Source: Streptomyces sp. WM6386 (GTDB taxonomy: Bacteria; Actinomycetota; Actinomycetes; Streptomycetales; Streptomycetaceae). Taken from it: a DNA stretch of 64,000 bases. The first letter of the stretch is position 1. Every line of letters begins with the position of its first letter. Positions 26,081 to 35,051 of the stretch are shown here, piece after piece. Both the position numbers and the translations under genes were made by a program. The notes under the pieces are model-generated. The model saw nothing but the letters and a program-made list of their open reading frames with translations, did not search any database and was not told the origin of the DNA. The DNA is taken from the NCBI RefSeq assembly GCF_000972385.1, contig NZ_JXTE01000034.1:1-64000 (forward strand), given 5' to 3'.

Positions 26081-26100
26081 TGGTACTGAAGTCAGTACCA
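26081..26100. promoter_or_regulatory. Palindromic operator before the ABC importer genes
   Basis: TGGTACTGAAGTCAGTACCA has perfect 9-bp inverted arms around a 2-bp centre. It lies 91 bp upstream of the lipoprotein start. A looser GGT-N12-ACCAAT match lies upstream of the local GntR/HutC-type gene (about 32681-32702), so that protein is the likely binder. Confidence 0.6.
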
Positions 26101-26190
26101 ATACCAACAGTGCCGATAACGACGAGGTTCACGGTGCTCCTGGCGGCCCCCGCACGGGGTCGGGTGCGCGGAAGCAAAAGGAGCTGGTAC

Positions 26191-27549
26191 ATGAGCAGAT
26201 CAGGGATCCGGGCGCTCGGCGCGGGCCTGGTGGCAATGGCGGCCGTACTCTCGGCGTGCTCCGGCGGCGGCTCCTCGTCCGCCGGTGGTCGTCAGACCCT
26301 CCAGCTGTGGTTCTGGGGCGCGTCGCCGCAGCAGCAGAAGACCATGCAATCGGTGCTCGTCGACGGGTTCGACGCGTCGCAGAGCAAGTACGACCTCAAG
26401 GTCACCTTCAACAACGCCGTCGACAAGAACGTCCAGGTGGCGCTCTCGGCCAACAAGGGCCCTGACATCGTCTACGGGTCGGGGCCGGCCTTCTCGGCGG
26501 CCTACGCCGTCCAGGGCAAGCTGGCGGACATGACCCCGTACGCGGAGAAGTACGGGTGGAAGGACCGGATCCTGGCGCCGATGTACGAGTCGGGGACCGC
26601 ACACGGCAAGCTCTACTCGCTGCCCAACTCCCTCAACAACCTTGGGGTCTTCTACAACAAGAAGGTCCTCGCCAAGCTGGGCGTCGGGGTGCCGACCACC
26701 TTCACCGAGCTGACCGCCGACATGGACAAGGCCGCCAAGGCGGGCCTGTACCCCTCGGTCACCGGCAACAAGGGCTGGAAGCCGGTCAACCAGAACTACA
26801 TCTCGATGTTCCTGACGCACGTGGCGGGCGGCAAGGCCGTCTACGACGCGCTCCAGGGCAAGATCAAGTGGACCGACCCGAAGATCGCCAAGGCCGTCGA
26901 CGACTCCGCCGCCTTCTACAAGAAGGGCTACCTCGGCGGAAAGGACTACGCGGACCTGAACTTCGCCGAGTCCATGCAGCTGCTGGCCCAGGGCAAGTCG
27001 CCCTTCTTCTTCGGCCCCACCCTGGCCTTCCAGTTCGCCAGTGACTCCTTCAACGACGCCGCCGGGAACACCTCGGACCTCGGCTTCGCCCCCTTCCCCA
27101 ACGTCACCGCGGGTCTGCCCTCGCCCAGCGGCACCCTCGGCACCACCGCCTCGCTGTCGATCAACGCGCACTCCGCGCACAAGGACGGCGCGGCCGAGGT
27201 GATCGACTACATGATGAGCGAGAAGTTCGCCCAGCAGATGAACAAGTCCTGGCCCGGCTACTGGGGCGTCCCGCTCAAGAAGTTCGACCTCGACCCCGCC
27301 TCCTACACCGGTCTGTCCAAGGCGTACGTCCAGTCGGTCAAGGACACCATCGCCACCGTCAGCAAGGGCAACTACGGCTTCTTCGCCGGCACCTTCTTCC
27401 CGCCGGCCACCGCCACCGCCTTCACCGACGTGGACGGGGTCTGGCTCGGCACCGAGAGCACGACCGACTTCCTGAACAAGGTGCAGTCGACCTTCGCCGC
27501 CGAGAAGGCCAAGGGTCTGGTGCCCCCGGTGCCCGAGCCCGCCGGGTAA
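26191..27549 (+). CDS. ABC transporter sugar-type substrate-binding lipoprotein
   Basis: This 452-residue extracellular lipoprotein has the lipobox LSAC (Cys23) after a short signal peptide, then a Gly/Ser linker. LQLWFWGASPQQQKTMQ and GPDIVYGSGP place it in the family 1 (MalE/UgpB-like) binding proteins. FYNKKVLAKLGVGVPTTFTEL is another typical segment. It starts at ATG 26191 after AAAAGGAG. Two CUT1-type permease genes follow and no ATPase gene is present in the operon, so a shared MsiK-type ATPase is expected, as is usual in Streptomyces. The ligand is unknown; neighbouring enzymes suggest a riboside or ribose-linked compound. Confidence 0.88.
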   Translation: MSRSGIRALGAGLVAMAAVLSACSGGGSSSAGGRQTLQLWFWGASPQQQKTMQSVLVDGFDASQSKYDLKVTFNNAVDKNVQVALSANKGPDIVYGSGPAFSAAYAVQGKLADMTPYAEKYGWKDRILAPMYESGTAHGKLYSLPNSLNNLGVFYNKKVLAKLGVGVPTTFTELTADMDKAAKAGLYPSVTGNKGWKPVNQNYISMFLTHVAGGKAVYDALQGKIKWTDPKIAKAVDDSAAFYKKGYLGGKDYADLNFAESMQLLAQGKSPFFFGPTLAFQFASDSFNDAAGNTSDLGFAPFPNVTAGLPSPSGTLGTTASLSINAHSAHKDGAAEVIDYMMSEKFAQQMNKSWPGYWGVPLKKFDLDPASYTGLSKAYVQSVKDTIATVSKGNYGFFAGTFFPPATATAFTDVDGVWLGTESTTDFLNKVQSTFAAEKAKGLVPPVPEPAG

Positions 27550-27628
27550 CGGTCCCGCCCCACCGACCCAGAGCCGTCGGATGCCGCGAGCGCACAGCGC
27601 GGCATCCGGCGCTCGGAGGAACGCGAGC

Positions 27629-28558
27629 ATGACAGCTACGGCAACTCCGGCGCCCCACCAAGCCGGCCGGCCCCCCGCGCCGGATCACCGGGCCCGCCGC
27701 GCCTACCAGCGGCGCCGGTCCCTGGTCAACCACCTGCTGGTCGCACCGGCCCTGCTCCTGTCCGTCCTGGTGGTCGTCGTACCCGGCGTCCTGACCGCGA
27801 TGGCCGCCTTCACCGACTGGACCGGCATCGGCTTCCACGCCGACTACGTCGGCCTGCGCAACTTCACCGACATCCTCGCCGACCCCGTCTTCACCACCGC
27901 CCTGGGCAACAACATCAAGTGGCTCGCCCTCTTCCTGAGCCTCCCCGCCGTCATCAGCCTGCTCACCGCCTGGCTCCTGCTCCGCAGACGCCGCACGCGC
28001 ACCTTCTACCAGGTCGTCTACCTCATGCCGTACGTCCTGGCGCCGGTGGTCAACGCGATGGTGTGGCTGAACATCATCTACAACCCCAACGGCGGGGTCA
28101 CCGGGGCCCTGCACATCGACTCACCGCTGTCCAGCCTGCACGGCGCGATCTACGCGGCCGCCGCCGTCGACATGTGGCACTTCTGGGGCTTCCTCACCGT
28201 CGTCTACTTCGGCGCCCTGCGACAGACACCGGTGGAACAGGTGGAAGCGGCGATCGTCGACGGCGCCGGCTCCTGGCAGGTCTTCCGGCACGTCTACCTC
28301 CCGAGCATCCGCCCCACGCTGCTGCTCATGGGCGTGATGACGGTGATCTTCTCCTTCCTCGCCTTCGACTACGTCTACCTGCTCACGCAGGGCGGTCCCG
28401 CGCACTCCAGCGAGGTGATGGGCACCTACGCCTACGCCTTCGCGTTCTCGGCGTTCGAGTTCGGCAAGGCGTCCGCCGTCGGGCTGATCATGAGTTTCTT
28501 CGGACTGATCGCCTCGTGTGTCTACACCTGGATGAGCCGGAGGCAACTGTCGTCATGA
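27629..28558 (+). CDS. ABC transporter permease, MalF type
   Basis: This 309-residue inner-membrane protein has six predicted hydrophobic segments, starting near LVNHLLVAPALLLSVLVVVVP. The EAA loop that contacts the ATPase is VEQVEAAIVDGAGSWQVFRHV. ATG 27629 follows GGAGGA. It overlaps the second permease start by 4 bp and follows the binding protein by 79 bp. Confidence 0.9.
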   Translation: MTATATPAPHQAGRPPAPDHRARRAYQRRRSLVNHLLVAPALLLSVLVVVVPGVLTAMAAFTDWTGIGFHADYVGLRNFTDILADPVFTTALGNNIKWLALFLSLPAVISLLTAWLLLRRRRTRTFYQVVYLMPYVLAPVVNAMVWLNIIYNPNGGVTGALHIDSPLSSLHGAIYAAAAVDMWHFWGFLTVVYFGALRQTPVEQVEAAIVDGAGSWQVFRHVYLPSIRPTLLLMGVMTVIFSFLAFDYVYLLTQGGPAHSSEVMGTYAYAFAFSAFEFGKASAVGLIMSFFGLIASCVYTWMSRRQLSS

Positions 28559-29406
28559 GGAACCACAGCAGGAACCACAGCGTGAAAACCCGGTGCAAGG
28601 GCGTCATGGCCCACACCGTGCTCCTGGTCTTCGCCGCCACCGCGCTCTTCCCCCTCTTCCTCGTCCTTCTCAACAGCTTCAAGTCCAACGCGGGCGTCAC
28701 CGGCAGCCCGTTCTCACTGCCGGAGTCGTTCAGCCTGTCGAACTTCACGACCGCCTGGCAGTACGGCGCGTTCGGCACCGGATTCCTCAACAGCGTCCTG
28801 CTCACCGGCACCACGGTCGTCGTCGTGCTGGTCTGCTCGTCCCTGGCCGGGTACGTGCTGGCCGGACAGAAGATCCGCATGTGGCCCGCCGTCATGGTCT
28901 ACCTGACCATGGCCATGACGGTGCCGATCCAGCTGTTCATCTTTCCCCTGTACGCCGGGGTCGCCGCCCTGGGGCTCCTCGACAACGTCTTCGCGGTCGG
29001 TGTGATCCTCGCCGCCATCAACATGCCGTTCGCGACCTTCCTGATGCGCACCTTCTTCCTCAACGTCCCCAAGGAACTCGAAGAGGCGGCCCTGGTCGAC
29101 GGCGCCAACGTCCTCCAGCTGATCCACCGGGTGCTGCTCCCCGTCGTACGACCCGGTCTGATCACCGTGGGCGTCATCGTCGGCCTCAGCGCCTGGAACG
29201 ACTTCCTCATCTCCTCGACCTTCCTGCACGACCCGTCCGACCAGACCGTCACCCTGGGCTTCCTGTCGATGAACGGCACCTTCTCCACCCAGCTGGGCGT
29301 CATGATGGCGGGCGCCCTCGTCCTCATCCTCCCGGTCCTCGGCGTCTTCATCGCCCTGCAGCGGTACGTCGTGGACGGCATGGCCGGCGGCGCGGTCAAG
29401 GGGTGA
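28555..29406 (+). CDS. ABC transporter permease, MalG type
   Basis: This 283-residue permease has six hydrophobic segments. Its EAA loop is ELEEAALVDGANVLQLIHRVL, and the tail QRYVVDGMAGGAVKG is the usual MalG-type C-terminus. ATG 28555 overlaps the previous stop (ATGA). The next frame starts 2 bp after its stop. Confidence 0.9.
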   Translation: MRNHSRNHSVKTRCKGVMAHTVLLVFAATALFPLFLVLLNSFKSNAGVTGSPFSLPESFSLSNFTTAWQYGAFGTGFLNSVLLTGTTVVVVLVCSSLAGYVLAGQKIRMWPAVMVYLTMAMTVPIQLFIFPLYAGVAALGLLDNVFAVGVILAAINMPFATFLMRTFFLNVPKELEEAALVDGANVLQLIHRVLLPVVRPGLITVGVIVGLSAWNDFLISSTFLHDPSDQTVTLGFLSMNGTFSTQLGVMMAGALVLILPVLGVFIALQRYVVDGMAGGAVKG

Positions 29407-29407
29407 C

Positions 29408-30299
29408 ATGACGACGCATCCCGTAGCGACGCATCCCGCGGACCGGTACGCCGAGCAGGTGTACGCCGGAGTTCTCGGCAAGATCATCGGCGTCTGTCTC
29501 GGACGCCCCGTCGAGGGCTGGCCCTACCAGGACATCACCGACCGGTTCGGAGAGGTCGGCCGGTACGTCAACGACGACCTCGGCGTCCCGCTGGTCGTCG
29601 CCGACGACGACATCTCCGGCACCCTCGCCTTCGCCCGCGTCGTCCTCGACAACCATGCGGAAGCGTTCCTGCATGAACTGGACTGGCGCGGCGCACCGGA
29701 GCGGTTCGAGCAGAGCGGCGTCCTGCTCGCCTCCATCTGGGACACCAAACCCCCGGCACTCGCGCCCTGGGTGAGTTCGGCGAAGAACTTCGAGGCCGAC
29801 TTCGCCGTCACCTACTCCGTCTCCCACCCGGACGCCCTCGGCGTAGTCACCACCGGCACCCGGGAGTGGACCGACTACGCCGTGGCCAGCCGGCTCACCC
29901 TCTCCCTGCACGAGACCGCCGGCCTGGTCGTCCGCAGCAGAGGCCACCGCCGCTTCTACGCGGGAGCCTTCACCGGCGGAGACCGCCTGCGCCTGCTGCG
30001 CCAGCGCGACGGCGAACACCACGTCCTTGCCGAGACTCCGTTCTCGTACGAGCGCGACCACCCGTACGCGGTGGAACTGCGCTGTCGTGGCAGGGATCTC
30101 GCGCTGTCCGTCGACGGCAGGACCCGGCTCACCGGCACCACCGCCGACACCCTCGGCGGTGGCACGGGCTTCGTCGTCGAGCGCGGCGCCGTCGCGGCCG
30201 ACGGCGTACGCGTCTCACGACTCGCCGCGCCCTGGGCGGGCGGGACGGCGTGGGCAACCACCCATGGAACCACCATGAACAGACAAGAAAGGCACATCG
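29408..30299 (+). pseudogene. ADP-ribosylglycohydrolase family protein with large in-frame internal deletion
   Basis: The N-terminus (ADRYAEQVYAGVLGKIIGVC, GRPVEGWPYQDITDRFGEV, DDDISGTLAFARVV) is the start of an ADP-ribosylglycohydrolase (ARH/DraG fold), with metal-site Asp residues. After about residue 80 it jumps directly to LDWRGAP and then to a C-terminal beta-sandwich domain (TTGTREWTDYAVASRL, GHRRFYAGAFTGG), which in intact relatives lies several hundred residues later. Nearly all of the catalytic domain is missing while the frame is kept. The original stop is also gone: the frame stays open through the next gene and into the PfkB gene at 30749. It is probably non-functional as a hydrolase. 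Confidence 0.65.
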
Positions 30300-30752
30300 A
30301 TGAGCACTCCCCCCACGATCGGCAAGTGGCTGAGCTTCAGCCTGAACACCAAGCCCGCCGACGGCTTCGCCGCTCCTGTGGGCTTCACCGATCTCACTCC
30401 GCGGCTCAGGGACGCCGTCCCGCCGCAGCTGGGCGACGGAACGCTCACGGTCTACATCCCGCACACCACGTGCACGCTGATCCTGAACTCGGGCGTCGAC
30501 GGCACCACGCTGCACGACATCCGGCTGTTCATCGAGGGGCAGATACCCGTGAACCGCCCCTTCGTCCATCTCCACGACGGGCCGCAGGACGCGGCCGCGC
30601 ACGTCCGGTGCGTGTTCGGTGCCCAGTCGCTGACCCTGCCGGTCATCGACGGGGAACTGGGGATCGGCCACAGCCAGGGCGTCTACCTCCTGGAGCTGGA
30701 CGGGCCGCGCGACCGCACCGTCCAGTACGCCTTCTCCCGGTTCTCTCAGTGA
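30300..30752 (+). CDS. YjbQ/UPF0047 family protein
   Basis: This 150-residue protein matches the small YjbQ family: YIPHTTCTLILNSGVDG near residue 60 (the conserved HTT site), FVHLHDGPQDAAAHVRC and LTLPVIDGELGIGHSQGVYL. Family members have weak thiamine-phosphate synthase or phosphatase-like activity and an uncertain physiological role. ATG 30300 follows GAAAGG. It overlaps the PfkB gene by 4 bp. Its place in a riboside catabolic operon hints at action on a phosphorylated or metal-chelated intermediate. Confidence 0.85.
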   Translation: MSTPPTIGKWLSFSLNTKPADGFAAPVGFTDLTPRLRDAVPPQLGDGTLTVYIPHTTCTLILNSGVDGTTLHDIRLFIEGQIPVNRPFVHLHDGPQDAAAHVRCVFGAQSLTLPVIDGELGIGHSQGVYLLELDGPRDRTVQYAFSRFSQ

Positions 30753-31642
30753 CGCTGGTCGGCATCCACGCGGGCCTGTCGGTCGACCATCTGGTCACCG
30801 AACCCGCCGGGGCACGCTTCTCGTGCCCCGGCGGGCCGGCGCTGTTCGCCGCACTCGGCGCACGGCTCGTCGCCGGCACGCACGTCCGCGTGAGCTGCCC
30901 GCTGCCTGAGGACGATCCGGGTTTCGCGCGGATCTTCGACGACTTCGGCGTCGACCGGCGGCACTGCCGCCAGGTGCCCACCGTGCCGAGGTTGTGGATC
31001 CTGAACTCCGCCCGCGGACGGCGCATCGTCACGCAGGACACGGCAGCGGGTACCGAACTCGAAACCCCAGGGCACCGGCCCGGGTCGGAGGACCCGCTTC
31101 CCGCGCCGACGGCCGGTTTCGAGGACGGCCTCGACGGGCTGGTGGCCTCGTCCCCGGCCGAGCGGCCCGCGGCGGACCCGAACACCCTGGTCGGCCTCGA
31201 CCCGCACCAACTCCTGGTCGCCGAACAGGGCCTGGCGTACCTGCGCCGGGTGGTCTCGGCAACGACCGTACTGCTGCCGAGCCGGGTCCAGCTGACCCTG
31301 CTGGACTCCGATCCGCGCCGCGCCGCCAGGTCACTGGCGGCCGGGCTGGGTCTGCCGGTGATTGCCCGCCTCGACGCCGAGGGCAGCTACGTCGTCACGG
31401 CCGACGGCCTCTGGTCCATACGCGACCGCGCGGTCACCGTCGTCGAGACCACCGGCGCCGGAGACGCCTGCGCGGCGGCTGTCGTGGCCGCCCTCGCCGC
31501 CGGCGCCGACCCGGTCGAGGCCGCCGTGTTCGGCACCAGCATCGCCCGTACCGCCCTGGCCGGCTGGGGCCACGAGGCACTCGCCGCGGCGGCCCCCATC
31601 TCGCGTCCCTTCCCAGGCATCACCACCCGCAAGGAGATCTAG
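30749..31642 (+). CDS. PfkB family carbohydrate kinase
   Basis: This 297-residue ribokinase-like protein carries the catalytic signature VETTGAGDACAAAVVAALAAG near residue 232, with the normal Asp base. The N-terminus (VGIHAGLSVDHLVTEPAGARFSCPGGPALFAALGARL) matches PfkB sugar-binding segments. GTG 30749 overlaps the yjbQ stop by 4 bp. Because the frame is the same as that of the truncated ARH gene upstream, a longer open frame exists but is not the gene. It probably phosphorylates ribose or a related sugar released by the local hydrolase. Confidence 0.85.
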   Translation: MTLVGIHAGLSVDHLVTEPAGARFSCPGGPALFAALGARLVAGTHVRVSCPLPEDDPGFARIFDDFGVDRRHCRQVPTVPRLWILNSARGRRIVTQDTAAGTELETPGHRPGSEDPLPAPTAGFEDGLDGLVASSPAERPAADPNTLVGLDPHQLLVAEQGLAYLRRVVSATTVLLPSRVQLTLLDSDPRRAARSLAAGLGLPVIARLDAEGSYVVTADGLWSIRDRAVTVVETTGAGDACAAAVVAALAAGADPVEAAVFGTSIARTALAGWGHEALAAAAPISRPFPGITTRKEI

Positions 31643-31646
31643 AACC

Positions 31647-32627
31647 ATGCCCGCCGCACCCGAATCCGCTCCTGTGTCCGCCTCCGCATCGGCAAGCGCC
31701 GCGCTGCATGCCGCGCTGCTCGATGCGTCCCCGGTAGCCGTCGGCAGCGTCCCGGACCTGGGACGCGCGGTCTTCGTAGGCTCGGGGGACTCCCTGGCCT
31801 CCGGACTGATCGCCACCGGATTCGGCCACCGTGCCCTGTCCGCGGGCGATGTCACCTGGAGCGAGACCCTGCCCGCCGCCTGCGACACCCTTGTGGGCAT
31901 CTCGCACTCCGGGACCTCCGGCGCCACCGTCAGGGCCCTGCGCATGGCGCGGACCGCCGGACTGAAGACCGTAGCCATCACCTCACAGGCGTCCTCGCCA
32001 CTGGCGGACGCGGCCGACGAGGTCCAGCTGGTGCCCACGCTGCGGGTGGAGGAGGTGGTTCCCTGCGCCGGGCACGTCATGCTCGCCCAAGGGGTGGCCG
32101 CCGTGTGCGGAGTCGACACCTCACACTTCAACCGGGGCCTCGCGAAAAGCCTGGACGGCGTACGCGAGAGTGTCGACGCACAGCTGAAGGCTCTGCCCGA
32201 GTCCGCGCCGGCCGCCATCTCCGTCCTGTCTCTTCCGGAGCTGTGCAGCGGAGCCGACTTCTGGGTCCTGAAGCTGATCGAGGCCTGCGGACTGGCGGTG
32301 CGCAATGTGCCCCTGGAAGAGAGCGGGCACGTCGACTACTTCATCGGCCCCGAGGCGCACCTCACCCTCCAACTCATGGGTCCGCGCGGCCGATCGCGAT
32401 TCGACCGCCTGGCCGATGCCCTGCGTACCACCGGCCAGACCGTCCGCCAGGTCGACACCCGCGATCTCACGAACCCCAGCGCACCGGACGCCGCCATCCT
32501 GCGTGACATCGCCACGGCGGTGGCAGGGGCCTGGTTCGCCCACGGTGCGGCGCTGCGGTGGGGCCGTCCGCCCTTCCGCGGTGGAGCGGTGAACATGGAC
32601 GCGCGGCACATCAAACTCGATTCCTGA
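31647..32627 (+). CDS. SIS domain sugar-phosphate binding protein
   Basis: This 326-residue protein has an N-terminal low-complexity Ala/Ser stretch, then a SIS domain with the phosphosugar loop ISHSGTSGATVRALRMAR near residue 90 and VAITSQASSPLADAAD. A second half contains ELCSGADFWVLKLIEACGLAVRN and GPRGRSRFDRLAD. SIS proteins isomerise or bind phosphosugars. ATG 31647 follows AAGGAG by 10 bp and the gene sits 4 bp after the kinase. It probably handles the phosphosugar made by the kinase. Confidence 0.83.
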   Translation: MPAAPESAPVSASASASAALHAALLDASPVAVGSVPDLGRAVFVGSGDSLASGLIATGFGHRALSAGDVTWSETLPAACDTLVGISHSGTSGATVRALRMARTAGLKTVAITSQASSPLADAADEVQLVPTLRVEEVVPCAGHVMLAQGVAAVCGVDTSHFNRGLAKSLDGVRESVDAQLKALPESAPAAISVLSLPELCSGADFWVLKLIEACGLAVRNVPLEESGHVDYFIGPEAHLTLQLMGPRGRSRFDRLADALRTTGQTVRQVDTRDLTNPSAPDAAILRDIATAVAGAWFAHGAALRWGRPPFRGGAVNMDARHIKLDS

Positions 32628-32751
32628 CGCGAGCGACGCTCCCTTCGCGCGACCTGCCGTTGCCGCGAGTCCAGCGATAGGTGATAACTTCGAGACCAAT
32701 TGTGTGGCGCGACGTGGTTGTCGGCGCGCGAAGGGTGAGGGGAGTCTGACC

Positions 32752-33546
32752 GTGTCCGTCGTCGATGGCGCGACGACCGACCGGGGTCGCATGTCCGTGC
32801 ACCCGGTGGATCGAAAGTCGCCCATGCCAGCCTGGGCCCAGGTACAGCGCGATCTGCGTCGGCAGATCGACCAGGAACTCCAGACGGGCTACCGGCTGCC
32901 GACCGAGCGTGAGCTCTCCGAGCTTTACGGCGTCAGCCGCATCACCATCCGCCAGGCGCTCAGTGCCCTGGCCGCGGATGGCTACGTGGAGCGCCGGCAG
33001 GGCGCCGGCACCTTCGTCGCCGACATTCCGGAACCGGTCCAGCACGACTTCGCGCTCACCACGCCATGGCGGGACCGCTTTCACGCCGCGGGCCAGACCG
33101 CGAAGTCCATCCACCTGCACGACGCCCCCACCGAGCCCGAGCCCCATGAGCTGACCAGGCTCATCACACCGGAGGAAGCCTCCGCCAAGCGGTTCCACCT
33201 CAAGCGGCTCCACGTGGTCAACGACCGCGCCATCGGGCTCACGGACTCCTGGGTCCCCGAGCCCATGGCGCCCGGGTTGCCCGATCAACTCCTCGTCGAC
33301 GGCTCCCTCTCCAGGACCCTTCGGGAGACCTTCGAGCGCGTCCCCTCCGACACCAACCACTACCTCGAAGTCGGCGCGGCCAACTCCCAGGAGGCCCGCC
33401 TGCTCCACACGACCCTCGACGCGCCGCTGTTCGTGGTGTGGTCGGTGGCCCGCCTGGAGGACGGCCGCCTGCTGGAGACGACACGGACCGTGTGGCTCGG
33501 CAGCAGGGTGCGCTTCCACTACACGTCGGCTTTTCCCGGCTCGTGA
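32752..33546 (+). CDS. GntR family (HutC/UTRA) transcriptional regulator
   Basis: This 264-residue regulator has a GntR winged helix at about residues 25-90 (QVQRDLRRQIDQELQTG, PTERELSELYGVSRITIRQAL, ERRQGAGTFVAD), then a UTRA effector domain (SAKRFHLKRLHVVNDRAI, FERVPSDTNHYLEVGAA). GTG 32752 was selected because GAGGGGAG lies 7 bp upstream; ATG 32791 is an alternative. It is the last gene of the riboside locus and likely represses it through the palindrome at 26081-26100, with a sugar phosphate as effector. Confidence 0.88.
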   Translation: MSVVDGATTDRGRMSVHPVDRKSPMPAWAQVQRDLRRQIDQELQTGYRLPTERELSELYGVSRITIRQALSALAADGYVERRQGAGTFVADIPEPVQHDFALTTPWRDRFHAAGQTAKSIHLHDAPTEPEPHELTRLITPEEASAKRFHLKRLHVVNDRAIGLTDSWVPEPMAPGLPDQLLVDGSLSRTLRETFERVPSDTNHYLEVGAANSQEARLLHTTLDAPLFVVWSVARLEDGRLLETTRTVWLGSRVRFHYTSAFPGS

Positions 33547-33815
33547 CCTTGGTGATGTCGATCGACCCGGCGGTCACAGTGACCGGGTGCGCCGCCGGCA
33601 GCGTGGCGGCGGCGCCGCGCACCGGGAAGGTGGTCTCCCCGCACGTCATGACGTCCCTCCGGCCGAAACAGTGGGGGTGCCGGTGCCGGGCCCGCACGAC
33701 GTCGAGGTCGTGCGGACCGCCCCGCACCGGAGTTTCTGCTGCCCCTCGTCATCGGCGGGTTCACCACGCGTGCCCTGCTCGATGACGAACCGCCGACGCA
33801 GGCTTACCTCCTTTC
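33547..33815. other. Degenerate stretch after the GntR gene
   Basis: No intact gene was seen. The plus strand carries a coherent-looking segment LPLVIGGFTTRALLDDE around 33738-33790 that I cannot assign. It is probably part of the junk joining the GntR gene to the SDR and transposase remnants. Confidence 0.3.
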
Positions 33816-34022
33816 CTACAGGTCGATTCCCGGGTGGGCGGCCCGCAGTTCGTCGGCGTGGGCGCGGACCGAGTCGAGCGAGGACAGGTCGAGCTGCTGG
33901 ACCGTGATGTCCGCGCCGGGCGTGATGCCGGTGAGCCGTGCGACGGCTTCTCTGCCTTTGCCCACGTCTCGTACCGCGAGCACCACCGACGCGCCACGGG
34001 CCGCGAGCGCGTTCGCGATGCA
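33816..34022 (-). pseudogene. Short-chain dehydrogenase fragment
   Basis: The minus strand reads ALAARGASVVLAVRDVGKG, then LDLSSLDSVRAHADELRAA and stops after GIDL. This is the segment just after the cofactor motif of a classical SDR up to the point where LINNAG would follow. Both the cofactor-binding N-terminus and the whole catalytic part are missing. Confidence 0.65.
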
Positions 34023-34370
34023 GCCGGTCGAAGGCACTGGTGATCACGCCGGTCCAGGGCCAGTGAGGGCCCAGGCGGAGGTAGCGGCGGCGGCCGGTGG
34101 TGACCCGTTGCGCGGCGGCGGAGAACAACCCACCGCAGGCACTTGGGTTCCCGGCGGCGGGCGTCGCCGGTCAGCGCGAGCATCGGCATCCAGGCCAGCA
34201 ATTCGAGCGCGGGCTGGACGTTCTCCAGCCAGATCCGGTTCTGCGTCATCTCGTGCAGCGGGAGGTTGCGCAGGCCGGTGTCCCGAGCGGCGCGGACGCG
34301 GTCCTCGGCGCGGGCGCGCTGGCGGTGCCGCAGTTCCTGGGCGGCGATCGGGAGGGCGGTGTGGCCGCAC
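34023..34370 (-). mobile_element. IS1380-family transposase C-terminal remnant
   Basis: The minus strand reads AAQELRHRQRARAEDRVRAA, TGLRNLPLHEMTQNRIWLE and LELLAWMPMLALTG, all typical of the C-terminal part of IS1380 transposases. After a frameshift the end FSAAAQRVTTGRRRYLRL and WPWTGVITSAFDRL follows. The N-terminal half and both terminal inverted repeats are missing. It abuts the anti-sigma-like gene stop on one side and the SDR fragment on the other. Confidence 0.7.
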
Positions 34371-35051
34371 TCAGTTCCTGCTCGCGCCCACCGCGGTGGC
34401 GGACGTCCGGGTGAGGATCTCGCTCGCTTGGTCGATCACTGCCCGCGAGGCGTCGTTGAGGCAGGCGTAGCCGCCCCGTGTCTCTCCCCCGTCGTCGGCC
34501 CGCGGCCGGACGGCGACCAGTTGCCGGTTCCCTCCCGCCCGTTCGCACCAGTCGTCGACCGGATACACCTGACGCACCGTCACGCGCGCGTCGGTGTCAT
34601 CGCTCCGGACGTAGAACACCAGCACCGCGCCCGCGCTGAGAGGGGTCAACGGGGACCGGGAAACCGGACTGAACGAAACGATGGCACGGGCCCCTGAACG
34701 GGCGCCCGCCGGCAGGGCGACCTGCCACCCCCGACTCGGCTCCCGGGACAGACCGGCCCGCGGGATGTCGGTGAACCCGGGCGGCGCCCAGGATGCCGGC
34801 GGTGCTGCCGCAGTTTGCTCCGGAGGCGGGGAGGAGGGCCAGGTCTGCACCACCACGCCGACCGCCGCAACGACGACTGCGGCGGTGGCGCCCGCCAGCC
34901 AGATACGACGACGGCGCCGGTACGCCGTCACCCGCTGCCGGATCTGCTGGACCCGCCGGGGATTCGAGCCCGCCGGAGTGGCCCGGGCCAGCATCAGACG
35001 CAGCAGTTCCTCTTCCGGCCCCTGTGCCGTCTCTTCTTCCGGACGCGTCAC
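34371..35051 (-). CDS. Membrane-anchored putative anti-sigma factor
   Basis: This 226-residue protein has a cytoplasmic N-terminus (about 48 residues, acidic then basic), one transmembrane segment (IWLAGATAAVVVAAVGVVV, about 49-70) and an extracytoplasmic domain of about 150 residues with three Cys. It overlaps the sigma factor stop by 4 bp (ATGA). This gene order and topology fit an anti-sigma factor holding the adjacent sigma factor at the membrane. I do not recognise a ZAS zinc motif, so the assignment rests on context. Confidence 0.65.
   Translation of the reverse strand: MTRPEEETAQGPEEELLRLMLARATPAGSNPRRVQQIRQRVTAYRRRRRIWLAGATAAVVVAAVGVVVQTWPSSPPPEQTAAAPPASWAPPGFTDIPRAGLSREPSRGWQVALPAGARSGARAIVSFSPVSRSPLTPLSAGAVLVFYVRSDDTDARVTVRQVYPVDDWCERAGGNRQLVAVRPRADDGGETRGGYACLNDASRAVIDQASEILTRTSATAVGASRN

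Noticed and set aside
29408..31642. A single 744-residue ARH-PfkB fusion protein
   Set aside because: The middle part (from about 30300 to 30748) is out of phase with the genuine yjbQ gene and has no domain content. The PfkB gene has its own GTG and overlaps the yjbQ stop, so the open frame is accidental after loss of a stop.
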